This document shows positions 25,690 to 34,767 of a DNA stretch of 64,000 bases, in pieces. The DNA is taken from NCBI GenBank assembly GCA_024695545.1, contig JAILHZ010000156.1, forward strand, positions 17,967-81,966, read 5' to 3'. A model generated the notes under the pieces. The model was not told where the DNA came from. It saw nothing but the letters and a program-made list of their open reading frames with translations, and did no database searches. How positions within the stretch are numbered: position 1 is the first letter of the stretch; each line of letters starts with the position of its first letter. Source of the DNA: Clostridiales bacterium (GTDB lineage: Bacteria > Bacillota_A > Clostridia > Saccharofermentanales > Saccharofermentanaceae). A program made the position numbers and the translations under genes.

Positions 25690-26349
25690 TCAGCACGAGC
25701 CCGCGATCTTTGTCGGCAGGTTCGCCATTGCGTCCTGTACCGTCTCGTACTGCTTGAGTACTCCGATCACGCCGTGATCCGGACGCGGGAAGATAAACGG
25801 AAGATCCGTCTCGCCGAGACCCGGGCGTACCTGGAAGGCGAGCTTCTCCTCTTCGATGGAGAACTGCGCATCGACACCTTCTTTATTTCCTCTGGCATCG
25901 AGGCGGACCCAGCGGCCGATCGAGGCAAAGTATACAGCATTCAGCCCGTGAAGGATCAGGGGCGAGTTATCGTCATTCTCATCCAGGCGGAGATACTGGT
26001 AGCATAGTCCTGCCGGAATTCCTGCCGCACGGAGGAGAGCGCAGAGCAGATGGGACTTTCCGAAGCAAAGACCCGTTCTCTTGTCGAGGACATCCGAAGC
26101 TCTAAGGCACAGTTCTTTTCGGCCGGCATCGTTACTGTGGGAGATCTCGTCTCTGACGAACTCAAAAGCGCGGGATGCGAACTCGATCTCCGGATCAAGA
26201 TAGCCCATCTTCTCGCCATCGTTCATGTCCTTGAAGATTCTCTCCATCAGGTAGTTCATCACGATGATGACCTTAACGTTATTGTGATTGATATATTCGC
26301 TGACCTCGAGATACTCTTCGAAGTTATCTGCCTTGGTGATCAATTCCAT
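25690..26349 (-). CDS. Transglutaminase-like cytosolic protein
   Basis: 219 residues without signal peptide. The transglutaminase-like triad is visible: Cys in RTGLCFGKSHLLCALLRAAG, His in LILHGLNAVYF and Asp in WVRLDARGNK. The family includes cysteine peptidases and peptide amidases; the substrate is not known. GAGGGACGGCAT fixes the ATG. It begins ten bases after btuD ends, so it is probably part of the B12-controlled transcript, though nothing in the sequence ties it to corrinoids. Confidence 0.8.
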   Translation of the reverse strand: MELITKADNFEEYLEVSEYINHNNVKVIIVMNYLMERIFKDMNDGEKMGYLDPEIEFASRAFEFVRDEISHSNDAGRKELCLRASDVLDKRTGLCFGKSHLLCALLRAAGIPAGLCYQYLRLDENDDNSPLILHGLNAVYFASIGRWVRLDARGNKEGVDAQFSIEEEKLAFQVRPGLGETDLPFIFPRPDHGVIGVLKQYETVQDAMANLPTKIAGSC

Positions 26350-26359
26350 ATGCCGTCCC

Positions 26360-27160
26360 TCACTTCACATCTTTGGCGAAGAAAAGTCTTCTTCCGTCTT
26401 TCTCCATTATATCAAAGCCGACCTCATATACTGAAGTAAGAAGTTCCGGGGTGAGGACCTCGTCCTTTTCCCCCTTGGCGATGACCTTTCCCTCACGGAG
26501 CAGGATCGCCCGGTCGCAGTATCTTTCGACCATGTTAAAGTCGTGCATGACGACGATGACGCTTAAGTTTCCTTCTTCGACCTTCTTATGCAGCAGGTCC
26601 ATAATGCCGATCTGATGCTTGATGTCGAGGTTCGACGTCGGTTCGTCGAGGAGGATCCACGGTGTGGTCTGCGCGAGGGATCTCGCGATCAGTGTGCGCT
26701 GGCGCTCGCCGCCCGAAAGCGATGTGAAGTTTCTTTTGGCAAGGTCAAGCACACCCACGGCCCGCATCGCATCTTCCGCGATGGCCAGGTCCTCTTTCGA
26801 ATCGCCATCCCAGGTTCCCTTATACGGGTAGCGCGCCATAAGGACGACTTCTTCTACGGTAAATGCACTCTCCCCGCTGCTGCTCTGCGGCACCCACGCG
26901 ATCTTCCGGCTTCGCTCCTTCGGTGCGTAGGAAGATGCGTCCTTACCGTCGATCAGGACAGCGCCCTCGGGACACTTGATCTGGGAAAGGATATGCCTAA
27001 GAAGCGTTGTCTTGCCCGAGCCGTTCGGTCCGAGAAGAGCGGTCATATGCCCTTCGGCAAACTCATATGAGACATCCGACAGGATCGGGACCTTGGCGCT
27101 TGCGGGCTGATACGAGAGGTTTTTTGCCTCGATACCCGTGTTAAGGATCTCTTTTTCCAT
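26360..27160 (-). CDS. btuD: Corrinoid ABC transporter ATPase
   Basis: 266 residues, FecE/BtuD-type ATPase. Walker A is GPNGSGKTTLL, the Q loop is WVPQSS, the ABC signature LSGGERQRTLIAR, Walker B WILLDEPTSNLD and the switch histidine VVMHDF. It powers a type II importer with the upstream permease. The ATG overlaps the permease stop (TGATG). The cobalamin riboswitch at the head of the operon, not the protein sequence, is what assigns the substrate as B12 or a related corrinoid. Confidence 0.9.
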   Translation of the reverse strand: MEKEILNTGIEAKNLSYQPASAKVPILSDVSYEFAEGHMTALLGPNGSGKTTLLRHILSQIKCPEGAVLIDGKDASSYAPKERSRKIAWVPQSSSGESAFTVEEVVLMARYPYKGTWDGDSKEDLAIAEDAMRAVGVLDLAKRNFTSLSGGERQRTLIARSLAQTTPWILLDEPTSNLDIKHQIGIMDLLHKKVEEGNLSVIVVMHDFNMVERYCDRAILLREGKVIAKGEKDEVLTPELLTSVYEVGFDIMEKDGRRLFFAKDVK

Positions 27161-28221
27161 CAGTCACGCTCCTCCCTTCTTCTTTCTTTCCACAGAAGGT
27201 AGAGGAAGAACGGTGCACCCGTTACCTGGGTGATCGCGCCAACGGCGATCTCTGCCGGCGGAGCAGCCGTACGGGAGATCAGGTCACAGATGATCATGAA
27301 GATCGCACCGCCCAGAAGCGACAGCGGGATCAGACGCCGGTTCTTCGGACCGACGAGGAGCCGCATGATATGCGGGATAATCAGGCTGACAAATCCGATG
27401 ATGCCGCTGACCGAGACAGATGCGGCAACAAGAAGGGACGTCGCGACCACTGCGATCGTGCGGGTGCGCCGGACGGATACACCCATGCTCTGCGCCTCAT
27501 GATCACCGAAGCTTAAAAGATCGAGATCTCTTCCGAGGACCGTAAAGCACAGCACGGCACCCACAAGAACGATCGCCATAAAGGCAACCTTGATCCAGGA
27601 AGCCGCTGAGAAGCTTCCGAGCATCCACAGATAGATACGCTCGAGGCGGTCTCTCTTCTTCATCATCAGGAGTGTGATCGCTGCCGTCAGCATCGACGAG
27701 CAGGCGATACCGGCCAGCAGGATCCCCGTGACCGATCGCGAAGTCGCGATACGCGCTACACGGAATACCAGAAGCATCGTGAGCATCGCGCCGATGAAAG
27801 CACACATCCAGATGCTGCTGATCCCCAGTACCGAGAAAGAGATGCCGAACGCGATTGCGATTGCCGCGCCAAAGGCCGCGCCGGATGAGATGCCCAGCAC
27901 CTGCGGATCCGCCAGCGGGTTCCGGAACAGGGCCTGCATGACGACTCCTGCCGCAGCAAGACCTCCGCCCACGAGTCCCGCAAGGAGCACACGCGGCAGA
28001 CGGATATCCCAGATGATCAGTTTGTTCGCTCTCGGGATTCCTTCAAGGAGTTTATCCTTATTCACGAATGGGAGTTTTGCAAAGACGATCCTCGCGCTCT
28101 GCGAAAACGGAACGGATACAGCGCCTACTGCCGAGGCCCAAATAACAACAATGACCAGAAGGAGCAGTAAGCTCCCTCCGGTCAATGTCATTGTTGTTTT
28201 TCTAAGCGGTTCTTTTTTCAT
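27160..28221 (-). CDS. btuC: Corrinoid ABC transporter permease
   Basis: 353 residues of the FecCD/BtuC family with about ten membrane helices. Family marks are RLPRVLLAGLVGGGLAAAGV, NPLADPQVLGISSGAAFGA and GFVSLIIPHIMRLLVG, the last being the ATPase-coupling region. GGAAG lies nine bases before the ATG. It sits between btuF and btuD in a three-gene operon. Confidence 0.9.
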   Translation of the reverse strand: MKKEPLRKTTMTLTGGSLLLLLVIVVIWASAVGAVSVPFSQSARIVFAKLPFVNKDKLLEGIPRANKLIIWDIRLPRVLLAGLVGGGLAAAGVVMQALFRNPLADPQVLGISSGAAFGAAIAIAFGISFSVLGISSIWMCAFIGAMLTMLLVFRVARIATSRSVTGILLAGIACSSMLTAAITLLMMKKRDRLERIYLWMLGSFSAASWIKVAFMAIVLVGAVLCFTVLGRDLDLLSFGDHEAQSMGVSVRRTRTIAVVATSLLVAASVSVSGIIGFVSLIIPHIMRLLVGPKNRRLIPLSLLGGAIFMIICDLISRTAAPPAEIAVGAITQVTGAPFFLYLLWKERRREERD

Positions 28222-28264
28222 AAACTGCTTCCATCATATCCGGCATATAGCCGGCAAGGATCAA

Positions 28265-29227
28265 TTACGCTGCTTTTTCAGCCTCGAAGCACTCCGGGAA
28301 TACCAGCTTCGCCAGCATCTCGATTGCATCTGCGTTTCTTGCGCACTGACGGTCCAGTGTATCTGTGCTGTCCAGAACGATTACGTTGCCTTCCTTAACT
28401 GCTGTCAGTTCAGAGTAAGGAGCGGTGGTCTGGAATGTGCCGTCAGCCCATGACGGGATGATGATGATGTTCGGATCCTGAGAAACCAGATCCTCTACGT
28501 TATAGGACCAGTTGTTCGCAGACTTCGCAACGTTATCGACACCTGCTTTTTCGAGGATATCGTTAATGAATGTGTCGCCGGTAGCGGTGTAGTCTCCGCC
28601 TTCACCGAAGCCGACTACATAGTAAACTGTCGGCTTCATCTTGTTGTCCTTGAGCGCGTTGTTTACGGAATCGATCTTGGCCTTCATATCGGAAATGACC
28701 TTATCCGCCTGCTCGGAAGCATTCAGGATCTGACCGAGCTTCTCGATACGTGTGTAAACGCCATCGACCTTGAGCTCGTCGTTGAAGGAAACAACTGTGC
28801 AGCCGAGCTTCTTAAGCTCGTTATAGTTGTCCTGGGAAATCATGGAATCTACGAGAACGATATCTGCCTGAGCAGCAACGATCGTCTCCAGATTCGGTGT
28901 GTACAGATCCTCGAGTACTACCTTTACCTTCTCAGCTTCTGCCGGATAATTGCAGAGAGAGGTGCGTCCTACGAGGCAGTCACCCTTGCCGAGCGAGAAT
29001 ACGAGCTCCGTCATCGCCGGGCTGCAGGTTACGATCTTCTTCGGCTCTTCATTGATAGTTACCTTCGAGCCATATCCGTCAGTGATCTCCAGCGGATACT
29101 GAGTTCCTGCCTTGGTCTCCTCAGCAGTTGTTGTCGTCTTGCTCTCGGACTTCTTGCATCCACCCAGAGAGGCAACACAAACAGCCAGCGTCAGCGCAAG
29201 CGCGAGCGCCTTCCATGTTTTTTTCAT
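28265..29227 (-). CDS. btuF: Corrinoid-binding lipoprotein
   Basis: 320 residues, a class III substrate-binding protein (BtuF/FepB fold: two lobes joined by a rigid helix). The signal ends in SLGGC (anchor Cys24). The N-lobe starts with PLEITDGYGSKVTINEEPKK and has the ITCSPAMTELVFSLG-like VTCSPAMTELVFSLG segment. It is first in the operon and lies directly behind a cobalamin riboswitch, so B12 or a precursor is the likely ligand. Confidence 0.9.
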   Translation of the reverse strand: MKKTWKALALALTLAVCVASLGGCKKSESKTTTTAEETKAGTQYPLEITDGYGSKVTINEEPKKIVTCSPAMTELVFSLGKGDCLVGRTSLCNYPAEAEKVKVVLEDLYTPNLETIVAAQADIVLVDSMISQDNYNELKKLGCTVVSFNDELKVDGVYTRIEKLGQILNASEQADKVISDMKAKIDSVNNALKDNKMKPTVYYVVGFGEGGDYTATGDTFINDILEKAGVDNVAKSANNWSYNVEDLVSQDPNIIIIPSWADGTFQTTAPYSELTAVKEGNVIVLDSTDTLDRQCARNADAIEMLAKLVFPECFEAEKAA

Positions 29228-29286
29228 ACCGAAATCTCCATTTCCGTCCCTTTCCCATCCCCGAAAAGAACTAAAAACAAAAAACT

Positions 29287-29450
29287 CGCCGGCAGGTCTC
29301 CTGGCTTACCCGTTTTACCTCAGTCCATCGCCTTCTCAGCCTTACGGCCAATGACTTTATCTGGACCTCGTACCGGGTTACAGTAGTGGGGGCTGCGTCC
29401 GGATTTTCACCGGATTCCCTATTCTCCTCTTTTACGAGGCACCGGCGGCC
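29287..29450 (-). promoter_or_regulatory. Cobalamin riboswitch
   Basis: On the minus strand the core shows the family's conserved blocks in order: GGGAA with TCCGGTGAAAATCCGGA, CGCAGCCCCCACTACTGTAA, and the B12 box AAGCCAGGAGACCTGCC (box at 29291-29306). CGCCGG and CCGGCG close the outer stem. A run of T follows the closing strand, which suggests control by early termination. It precedes btuF and is expected to shut the importer off when B12 is plentiful. Confidence 0.95.
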
Positions 29451-29458
29451 ACATCCAC

Positions 29459-29486
29459 ATTATACTGAAAACGCTCCCTTTTACAA
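29459..29486 (-). promoter_or_regulatory. Promoter of the btu riboswitch transcript
   Basis: Minus strand: TTGTAA (29481-29486), 16 bases, TATAAT (29459-29464). The -35 lies inside a hairpin (AACGCTC...GAGCGTT) that may be the end of an upstream transcript. Confidence 0.55.
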
Positions 29487-29643
29487 AGAGAGCGTTCTTC
29501 GGCACATTGTACAAACTTTGTTTTCCCCGGAAAAAGCACCTGTCCCTGATGTTCCGGTCCTTTTTCAGATGTCAAATCCGACAGGATAACACAAGCAGAC
29601 AGACGCCTGAAGAAGTGCTTTTCGAGAAATAGCGGATGAAAGA

Positions 29644-31773
29644 TCAGTTATAAAACTTCTTACTGATCTCGCGGATCTCTTCTTCCGCCTCGACAAAGGC
29701 CTCAACGACCTTCGGATCGAAGTGCTTGCCGGAACCCTCAACGATGATCGAAGTCGCCTTCTCGAACGTAAACGGCTCCTTATAACTTCTCTTAGACAGA
29801 AGCGCGTCAAAGACATCCGCGACGGCCATGACACGTGCCGACAGCGGTATGCTCTCGCCGGCCAGATGATCCGGATAGCCCGAGCCGTCCCACTTCTCGT
29901 GATGGTAATGCGCCATCTGCTTGGCCTGCTCAAGATAACCGCTGTCCTCGAGGTTTGCGATCGCCTTTTCGATGATCTCATAGCCCGCGTAGGCGTGGCC
30001 CTTCATGATCTCGTATTCCTCGTCCGTCAGGCGAGAATCCTTATTCAGGATCGCATCCGGGATGTTGATCTTGCCGATATCATGAAGCGGTGCGGCGCGG
30101 ACCACGTTATTGATGTATTCATCAGTCAGGATATCCTTAAACTCGCCCTTCTCGCGAAGCTTCAGAAGAATGATCCTCGAGTATTCCGCAGTCTTCCGGA
30201 TGTGGTCGCCCGTACACTTATCGCGGCTCTCGATGATATCCGCAAGCACCATGAGGAGGCCGCCCTGCAGCTTATCGATCTGCTTCGATTTCTTCCTGAT
30301 ATCCGACAGATACTGCATACTCTCTTCCGTCGTATGCGCGTATGCGTAGTAGAGATTCTCGATCTCATCACCCGTATGGATATCGAGCGACTTGATCCTT
30401 TCGACACTCTTATTTCTCTCGTCCGTCGATGTATATACAAAAGAACTTGCACCGTGGGACATCGAGTTCAGCGGGTAGATGATGTGGTAGTCGGCGAGCC
30501 ACACACCCGCGCAGAGCACCATGATGAACACACCGAGGAACAGCGCGATCTCCTTGGCCAGGTACGCGTGTGTGATGTCGTTTAACTGGTTCATCGAGAT
30601 ATCGACGCAGGAATAGCAGACGCACCTTCCGTTGCTGTCGAAAATCGGTTCATAGATATTCAGAAGCCATCCGTAGCGGCTGTCATTACTGATATTCGGC
30701 TCGACCTCACGGCCCGCCAGGAATTCGGACAGATGGTTCTTGATATCTTCCGGGAATCGGATGACGGATCCTACCTTATCTGCCCTTACATCCTCGGTAT
30801 CCATATCGAATACGACGTGACATCCGTCCTCCTCGACCCGGTACACATACATGAACCGGATATTGTCCGAGCTGATGAATGTCAGGCGAAGCTGCTCCGC
30901 AACCTCCTTATAGCCGGGGGCATTCTCCCCCTGCTCGAGATACGTGTCGATCATGTCCGGATCGATACAGTCGCGCTGGTACTTGACGATACCCCGCGCA
31001 AACTCCGTGTGGTCGCGGATCGTCGTCTCGCGGAAAAGATAGTAGCCGATACCGATCGCCACGACCGCGATGACCGTGACCGCCACCGATACCAGAAGCA
31101 GGAGCTTCGAGCGCAGTGACATCTGACGGACCTTCGTCTGGTTGATCGTGCGGAGTTCCCTTATATTCAGCGGTTTCTGGCGCCAGCCGTGGATATGCAT
31201 ATCCTGTATCACAGCTTTCGGAATGACCAGATACCCGAGGAACGCGACGACAACCGTGATTGCCTTATCTCCGAGGTCGATGCAGAAGTCCGCGGTGATC
31301 TGCGAGAAAAATTTACTCTGGTAGACATGATCGTGGAGCCACGTGGCCAGGTTTGCGGTGATGCCTTCTCCTGCAAAGCCGAAGAGGCTCCATGTCAGGA
31401 TCGATCCGAGAAATCCGCCGATCGCCGCCAGCGTAAAGATCATCGGGATGATATGTTTTTTCTTAAAGCCGCCTCTTGTGAACATCGCGGTCGCGACAGC
31501 GATCATGACATTCAGCGTGCCGTAGTATATGGACGGCCAGTCTGATATGGATTTGAGGAGATTCGTGGTCAGTCCGACGATAATGCCGGGAAGTGAGCCG
31601 CCGATCGCCGCCGCAAAGACGGTGCCGATGGCATCTAAATAGAACGGAAGCCCCAGCTTTCCACTTATGTCCGATAACAGGATATTCACCAGAATGCCAA
31701 AGGAACAAAGGAGCAGGATCTCCAGCATCCTCCGGCCATCGAGTCTTTGATTCTTATTTATGCTGTCTGTCAT
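29644..31773 (-). CDS. Membrane HD-GYP domain protein
   Basis: 709 residues. Residues 1-200 form about six membrane helices (SGKLGLPFYLDAIGTVFAA, GSLPGIIVGLTTNLLK), resembling small-molecule transporter or sensor modules. A further helix (about 225-250) leads to an extracellular sensor domain (260-410) and another helix near 425-445 followed by a linker. The C-terminal 210 residues are an HD-GYP phosphodiesterase with HDIGK and HHEKWDGSGYP, the metal and catalytic motifs of cyclic-di-GMP hydrolases. It probably degrades cyclic di-GMP in response to an external signal. The gene is alone, with its own promoter. Confidence 0.88.
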   Translation of the reverse strand: MTDSINKNQRLDGRRMLEILLLCSFGILVNILLSDISGKLGLPFYLDAIGTVFAAAIGGSLPGIIVGLTTNLLKSISDWPSIYYGTLNVMIAVATAMFTRGGFKKKHIIPMIFTLAAIGGFLGSILTWSLFGFAGEGITANLATWLHDHVYQSKFFSQITADFCIDLGDKAITVVVAFLGYLVIPKAVIQDMHIHGWRQKPLNIRELRTINQTKVRQMSLRSKLLLLVSVAVTVIAVVAIGIGYYLFRETTIRDHTEFARGIVKYQRDCIDPDMIDTYLEQGENAPGYKEVAEQLRLTFISSDNIRFMYVYRVEEDGCHVVFDMDTEDVRADKVGSVIRFPEDIKNHLSEFLAGREVEPNISNDSRYGWLLNIYEPIFDSNGRCVCYSCVDISMNQLNDITHAYLAKEIALFLGVFIMVLCAGVWLADYHIIYPLNSMSHGASSFVYTSTDERNKSVERIKSLDIHTGDEIENLYYAYAHTTEESMQYLSDIRKKSKQIDKLQGGLLMVLADIIESRDKCTGDHIRKTAEYSRIILLKLREKGEFKDILTDEYINNVVRAAPLHDIGKINIPDAILNKDSRLTDEEYEIMKGHAYAGYEIIEKAIANLEDSGYLEQAKQMAHYHHEKWDGSGYPDHLAGESIPLSARVMAVADVFDALLSKRSYKEPFTFEKATSIIVEGSGKHFDPKVVEAFVEAEEEIREISKKFYN

Positions 31774-31834
31774 ACCCTCTACCCCCTAGCCAACCCCTTG
31801 GCTTTTCCGGTAAGACATCTGCCAATACAACTTC

Positions 31835-31863
31835 ATTATAGCAATGCAATTTGACGTTCTCAA
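31835..31863 (-). promoter_or_regulatory. Promoter of the HD-GYP gene
   Basis: Minus strand: TTGAGA (31858-31863), 17 bases, TATAAT (31835-31840), preceded by TGC (extended -10). Confidence 0.75.
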
Positions 31864-31954
31864 CCGAGATAGAAACAAACACTGTCCGAATTCAAATACT
31901 TTTACTCTTTTCTACTAATTTTGCGAAAAGCACTTTTCCTTCATCAGACGGCAT

Positions 31955-31989
31955 AAGAAAAGGGACTGTCTCAAAGATGAGACAGTCCC
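31955..31989 (-). terminator. Terminator of the cellulase gene
   Basis: Minus strand GGGACTGTCTCATCTTTGAGACAGTCCC (31962-31989) with TTTTCT after it. Confidence 0.9.
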
Positions 31990-32017
31990 CGCTTTCTTCT
32001 TTTAACTCAGTCAGCTC

Positions 32018-34351
32018 TTACTTCGCTGCTTTCGCCGCGAGGATGTAGATGAACGGAGAGTTCCAGTAGATCGCCACCTCGTTGATCGAGTAAGCTGTAT
32101 CGTTATCGCAGTAGCAGCGTGCCGGTGCTTTTCCATCGAGAGCACTGATCGCGTACGGATCTGCAGGCTCACCGTTCGGACCGCCGACGACCATACCCGG
32201 AACCGGATGTCCCTGCGCCTGGGAAGGTCTGTGGTGCGGGTGCTCCGCAGCATTTGTGCCGAATTCGGTCAGGAAGCTGTACCCGGTAACGTTCATGCCC
32301 ATGATGTAGTCGACCTGGAAGAAGCACAGATCTCTGAACTCCTTGTTGTCGGACATGAGGTATGCCAGGTTGTAGAGGATACCGTTGTTCGAAACAGTCA
32401 GGTTACTGCCCCACGGATAGTTCTCGCACATGCTGTTGTAGTAGCCGTCCTTCTTCGCAAGCTCCATGGACTTGGTCGCTTCGTCGATGACACGCTTCTT
32501 CAGAAGCTCTGTGAACTCCGCATCCTTCTTAAAGGAAGTCTCGGTACGCAGGTAGGAGTGTACACCGTAAAGTGCCATCTCGATCCAGCCGAGGCCGAGC
32601 TCCATGCTGTCGGAGTACAGTTCTTTTGCCTTCGCAAGATAGGTCTCTTCGCCTGTTGCGATGTAAAGCTCGATGGCTGCCCAGAAGAATTCATCCTTAT
32701 TAACTGCATCCGGATATTCACCTGTGAATACATCAGAAGGATTGAGGAATCCGGTAGTATCTGCCGCAGCGTTTGCCTCCATGTAAGCATATGCCTTCTT
32801 GGAAGCCTCGAGGCACTTTGCCGCGAACTCCGCATCGATATCCTTATACACTACGGAAGCCTTTGCCATTACCGCAGCAAAGTCACCTGTCGCAGTTGTG
32901 GAGATCGGGAGGACAAGAAGCTGGTTGGTCTCTTCATGTGCCATTACTGTTGCCGGGAAGTTGTCGCAGGTTACCTTATGGTAAACGCCGCCGTTTTCTG
33001 CCTGCATCTTGAACATCCACTCAAGTTCATATCTTGCCTCGTCGAGGATATCCGGTACGCCGTTGCCGCTCTCCGGGATACCCAGATCATCAGCCTTGTA
33101 GCCGGTGTCCTGATAGGTCATAAAGAGGTCTGCGATGGTCTTCGCACCCGGTACTACATAACGGCCGTAGTCACCGGCATCGTGCCAGCCGCCGCTGACA
33201 TCGATCTTCTTATCTGTGCCGTAGATGAGAGCCTCACCTGTATGGCAGATCGGGTGTGCGAAATCTGCGTACTCTTCGCCGATATCCGACTTCACTTCAC
33301 ATCCGCAGCGCTGTGTATAGAGCATCAGGATCGAAGCCTTGAGAGCATCGTCATAAACGTCTTCAGCAATCGTGAATGTGTAGGACTTACCGGACGAGTT
33401 CGTGCTTACGAAGTATGTGCCCGGCTTCTCGAAAGCGGTAAAATCACCCATGGTGATCTCGCTTCCCGTACCGATGCTGGCAAACGGAGCGGAAACTTCG
33501 CCTTCGTATACGACCTCATAGGTCTTTGCGTCGTAGATCTTAAAGGATGTACTCATCGTACCGTCGACGAAGAATACCTTCGGATCCTTCGGCTTGTAAC
33601 CGGTCTGGTTCAGGGATACCGGGTTTGCCGCCGGACCGTTATCGAGCTTTACAGCCTGAGAACAGTCAACGATCTTCAGTGTTACGTTATCGATATAGAT
33701 GGTATGTGCATCTGTAATCGATCCGTCGTTACCTAAGTTAAAGCAGAATCTCGGTGCGCGGTCGCCCTTCTCAGCCATAGTGAACTCTTCACTGACATGT
33801 GTCCAGGATGTGCCAAGTTCAACCTTCTGCTGGCCGGCATATGCGTGATAGTCACCGCCGTTGAGCTGGAATCTCCACTCAAAGGTTCTGGCCTTATCGC
33901 TCTTGATATCGAAGTCGAACTGGTATTTGCAGTTCTCAAGAAGCGAAATACCGTCAAAATACAGCTGGCACGCATACTCCAGCGAACCTGTGGACTTGAT
34001 CTTTACGACCATCTCGCCGTCCTCACAGGCAACCTCCCAGTCTCCGCCAGACTCTGTGTAGGTGTTCCACTTAAATTCATCCGGGTTCGTAAACGCCTCA
34101 TCCATGACATAAGCACCATCGGTGACTTCTGTCGTTGCGCGGGTACCGGCATCCGGATCATCCGCGGGCTTAGTGCCCTCCGGTTCCTGTGAAGCTTCGG
34201 TCTGCGATTCTGTTTCTGAAGACGATGCATCAGAAGACTGCTCGACCGAGCTCTCTGTCGTGCTCTCTGTTGTGTCCTTCGATTTCTTACATCCCACCGC
34301 GATACCGGCGATCATGGAAATCGAAAGTAGCAATGCCACGATCTTTTTCAT
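32018..34351 (-). CDS. Cell-bound family 9 endoglucanase
   Basis: 777 residues from the ATG at 34349-34351 (GGAGGGAAATGT upstream). A lipobox AVGC (Cys21) anchors it to the membrane; a Ser/Thr/Glu-rich linker of about 50 residues follows. Next come a CBM4/9-type carbohydrate-binding domain (about 75-225), an Ig-like cellulase N-domain (about 235-330, starting NPVSLNQTGYKPKD), and a GH9 catalytic domain. The GH9 marks are GGWHDAGDYGRYVVP with the base Asp pair, TNAAEHPHHRPSQ, and NDTAYSINEVAIYWNSP with the acid Glu. It cuts beta-1,4-glucans at the cell surface. A LacI-type operator overlaps its promoter. Confidence 0.93.
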   Translation of the reverse strand: MKKIVALLLSISMIAGIAVGCKKSKDTTESTTESSVEQSSDASSSETESQTEASQEPEGTKPADDPDAGTRATTEVTDGAYVMDEAFTNPDEFKWNTYTESGGDWEVACEDGEMVVKIKSTGSLEYACQLYFDGISLLENCKYQFDFDIKSDKARTFEWRFQLNGGDYHAYAGQQKVELGTSWTHVSEEFTMAEKGDRAPRFCFNLGNDGSITDAHTIYIDNVTLKIVDCSQAVKLDNGPAANPVSLNQTGYKPKDPKVFFVDGTMSTSFKIYDAKTYEVVYEGEVSAPFASIGTGSEITMGDFTAFEKPGTYFVSTNSSGKSYTFTIAEDVYDDALKASILMLYTQRCGCEVKSDIGEEYADFAHPICHTGEALIYGTDKKIDVSGGWHDAGDYGRYVVPGAKTIADLFMTYQDTGYKADDLGIPESGNGVPDILDEARYELEWMFKMQAENGGVYHKVTCDNFPATVMAHEETNQLLVLPISTTATGDFAAVMAKASVVYKDIDAEFAAKCLEASKKAYAYMEANAAADTTGFLNPSDVFTGEYPDAVNKDEFFWAAIELYIATGEETYLAKAKELYSDSMELGLGWIEMALYGVHSYLRTETSFKKDAEFTELLKKRVIDEATKSMELAKKDGYYNSMCENYPWGSNLTVSNNGILYNLAYLMSDNKEFRDLCFFQVDYIMGMNVTGYSFLTEFGTNAAEHPHHRPSQAQGHPVPGMVVGGPNGEPADPYAISALDGKAPARCYCDNDTAYSINEVAIYWNSPFIYILAAKAAK

Positions 34352-34386
34352 ACATTTCCCTCCAAATGATATTTTTCTACCCCAGT

Positions 34387-34416
34387 GCAAACGTTTCGTT
34401 CGCACCTCCCATTATA
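34387..34416 (-). promoter_or_regulatory. Cellulase promoter with LacI-type operator
   Basis: The -10 box TATAAT is at 34411-34416; a weak -35 TTTTCA lies 17 bases upstream. Just downstream of the -10, GCAAACGTTTCGTTCGC (34387-34403) is an imperfect palindrome placed to block transcription. Its core AAACGTTTCGTT is identical to that at the sugar importer operator (12428-12439). Confidence 0.65.
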
Positions 34417-34501
34417 CGGACAAAAAAGTCAAATGAAAAGACGGAAAATGCTTCATGACAAAAAACAGGAAATGACGGGACATCAGTGCTTTTCGAGCAA
34501 C

Positions 34502-34535
34502 AAAAAACCCCGGAGCGGATAACCGTTCCGAGGTT
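34502..34535 (-). terminator. Terminator of the tRNA-Met/tRNA-Glu transcript
   Basis: Minus strand AACCTCGGA-ACGGTTATCCGC-TCCGGGGTT followed by TTTT. Confidence 0.85.
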
Positions 34536-34542
34536 TCATTTC

Positions 34543-34617
34543 TGGTGACCCGTAGGAGAATCGAACTCCTGTCTACGCCGTGAAAGGGCGTTGTCTTAGC
34601 CGCTTGACCAACGGGCC
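34543..34617 (-). tRNA. tRNA-Glu (TTC anticodon)
   Basis: 75 bases with encoded CCA. Acceptor arms GGCCCGT and ACGGGTC pair with one G-U. The loop CTTTCAC gives anticodon TTC. The T arm has AGTTCGATTCT. Confidence 0.95.
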
Positions 34618-34623
34618 GAGAAA

Positions 34624-34700
34624 TGGTAGCGGCAGTGGGATTCGAACCTACGACCTGCCGGGTATGAACCGAACGCTCTGGCCAACTGAGCTATGCCGCC
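34624..34700 (-). tRNA. tRNA-Met (CAT anticodon)
   Basis: 77 bases with encoded CCA. Acceptor arms GGCGGCA and TGCCGCT pair, the first pair being G-U. The anticodon loop TTCATAC gives CAT. The anticodon stem lacks the three G-C pairs of initiator tRNA, so an elongator tRNA-Met is likely; a lysidine-modified tRNA-Ile cannot be excluded by eye. Confidence 0.9.
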
Positions 34701-34715
34701 ATAAATTGCTTGAAG

Positions 34716-34744
34716 ATTATATAAGTTTACAGTGGCAAAGTCAA
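34716..34744 (-). promoter_or_regulatory. Promoter of the tRNA-Met/tRNA-Glu pair
   Basis: Minus strand: TTGACT (34739-34744), 17 bases, TATAAT (34716-34721), only 24 bases beyond the NRPS stop codon. Confidence 0.85.
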
Positions 34745-34767
34745 TAGATTACGGTTTTGTTTGTTTA

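Noticed and set aside
34543..34767. tRNA pair as an attachment site of an integrated element
   Set aside because: No integrase, no repeated tRNA end and no mobile genes were found on either side.
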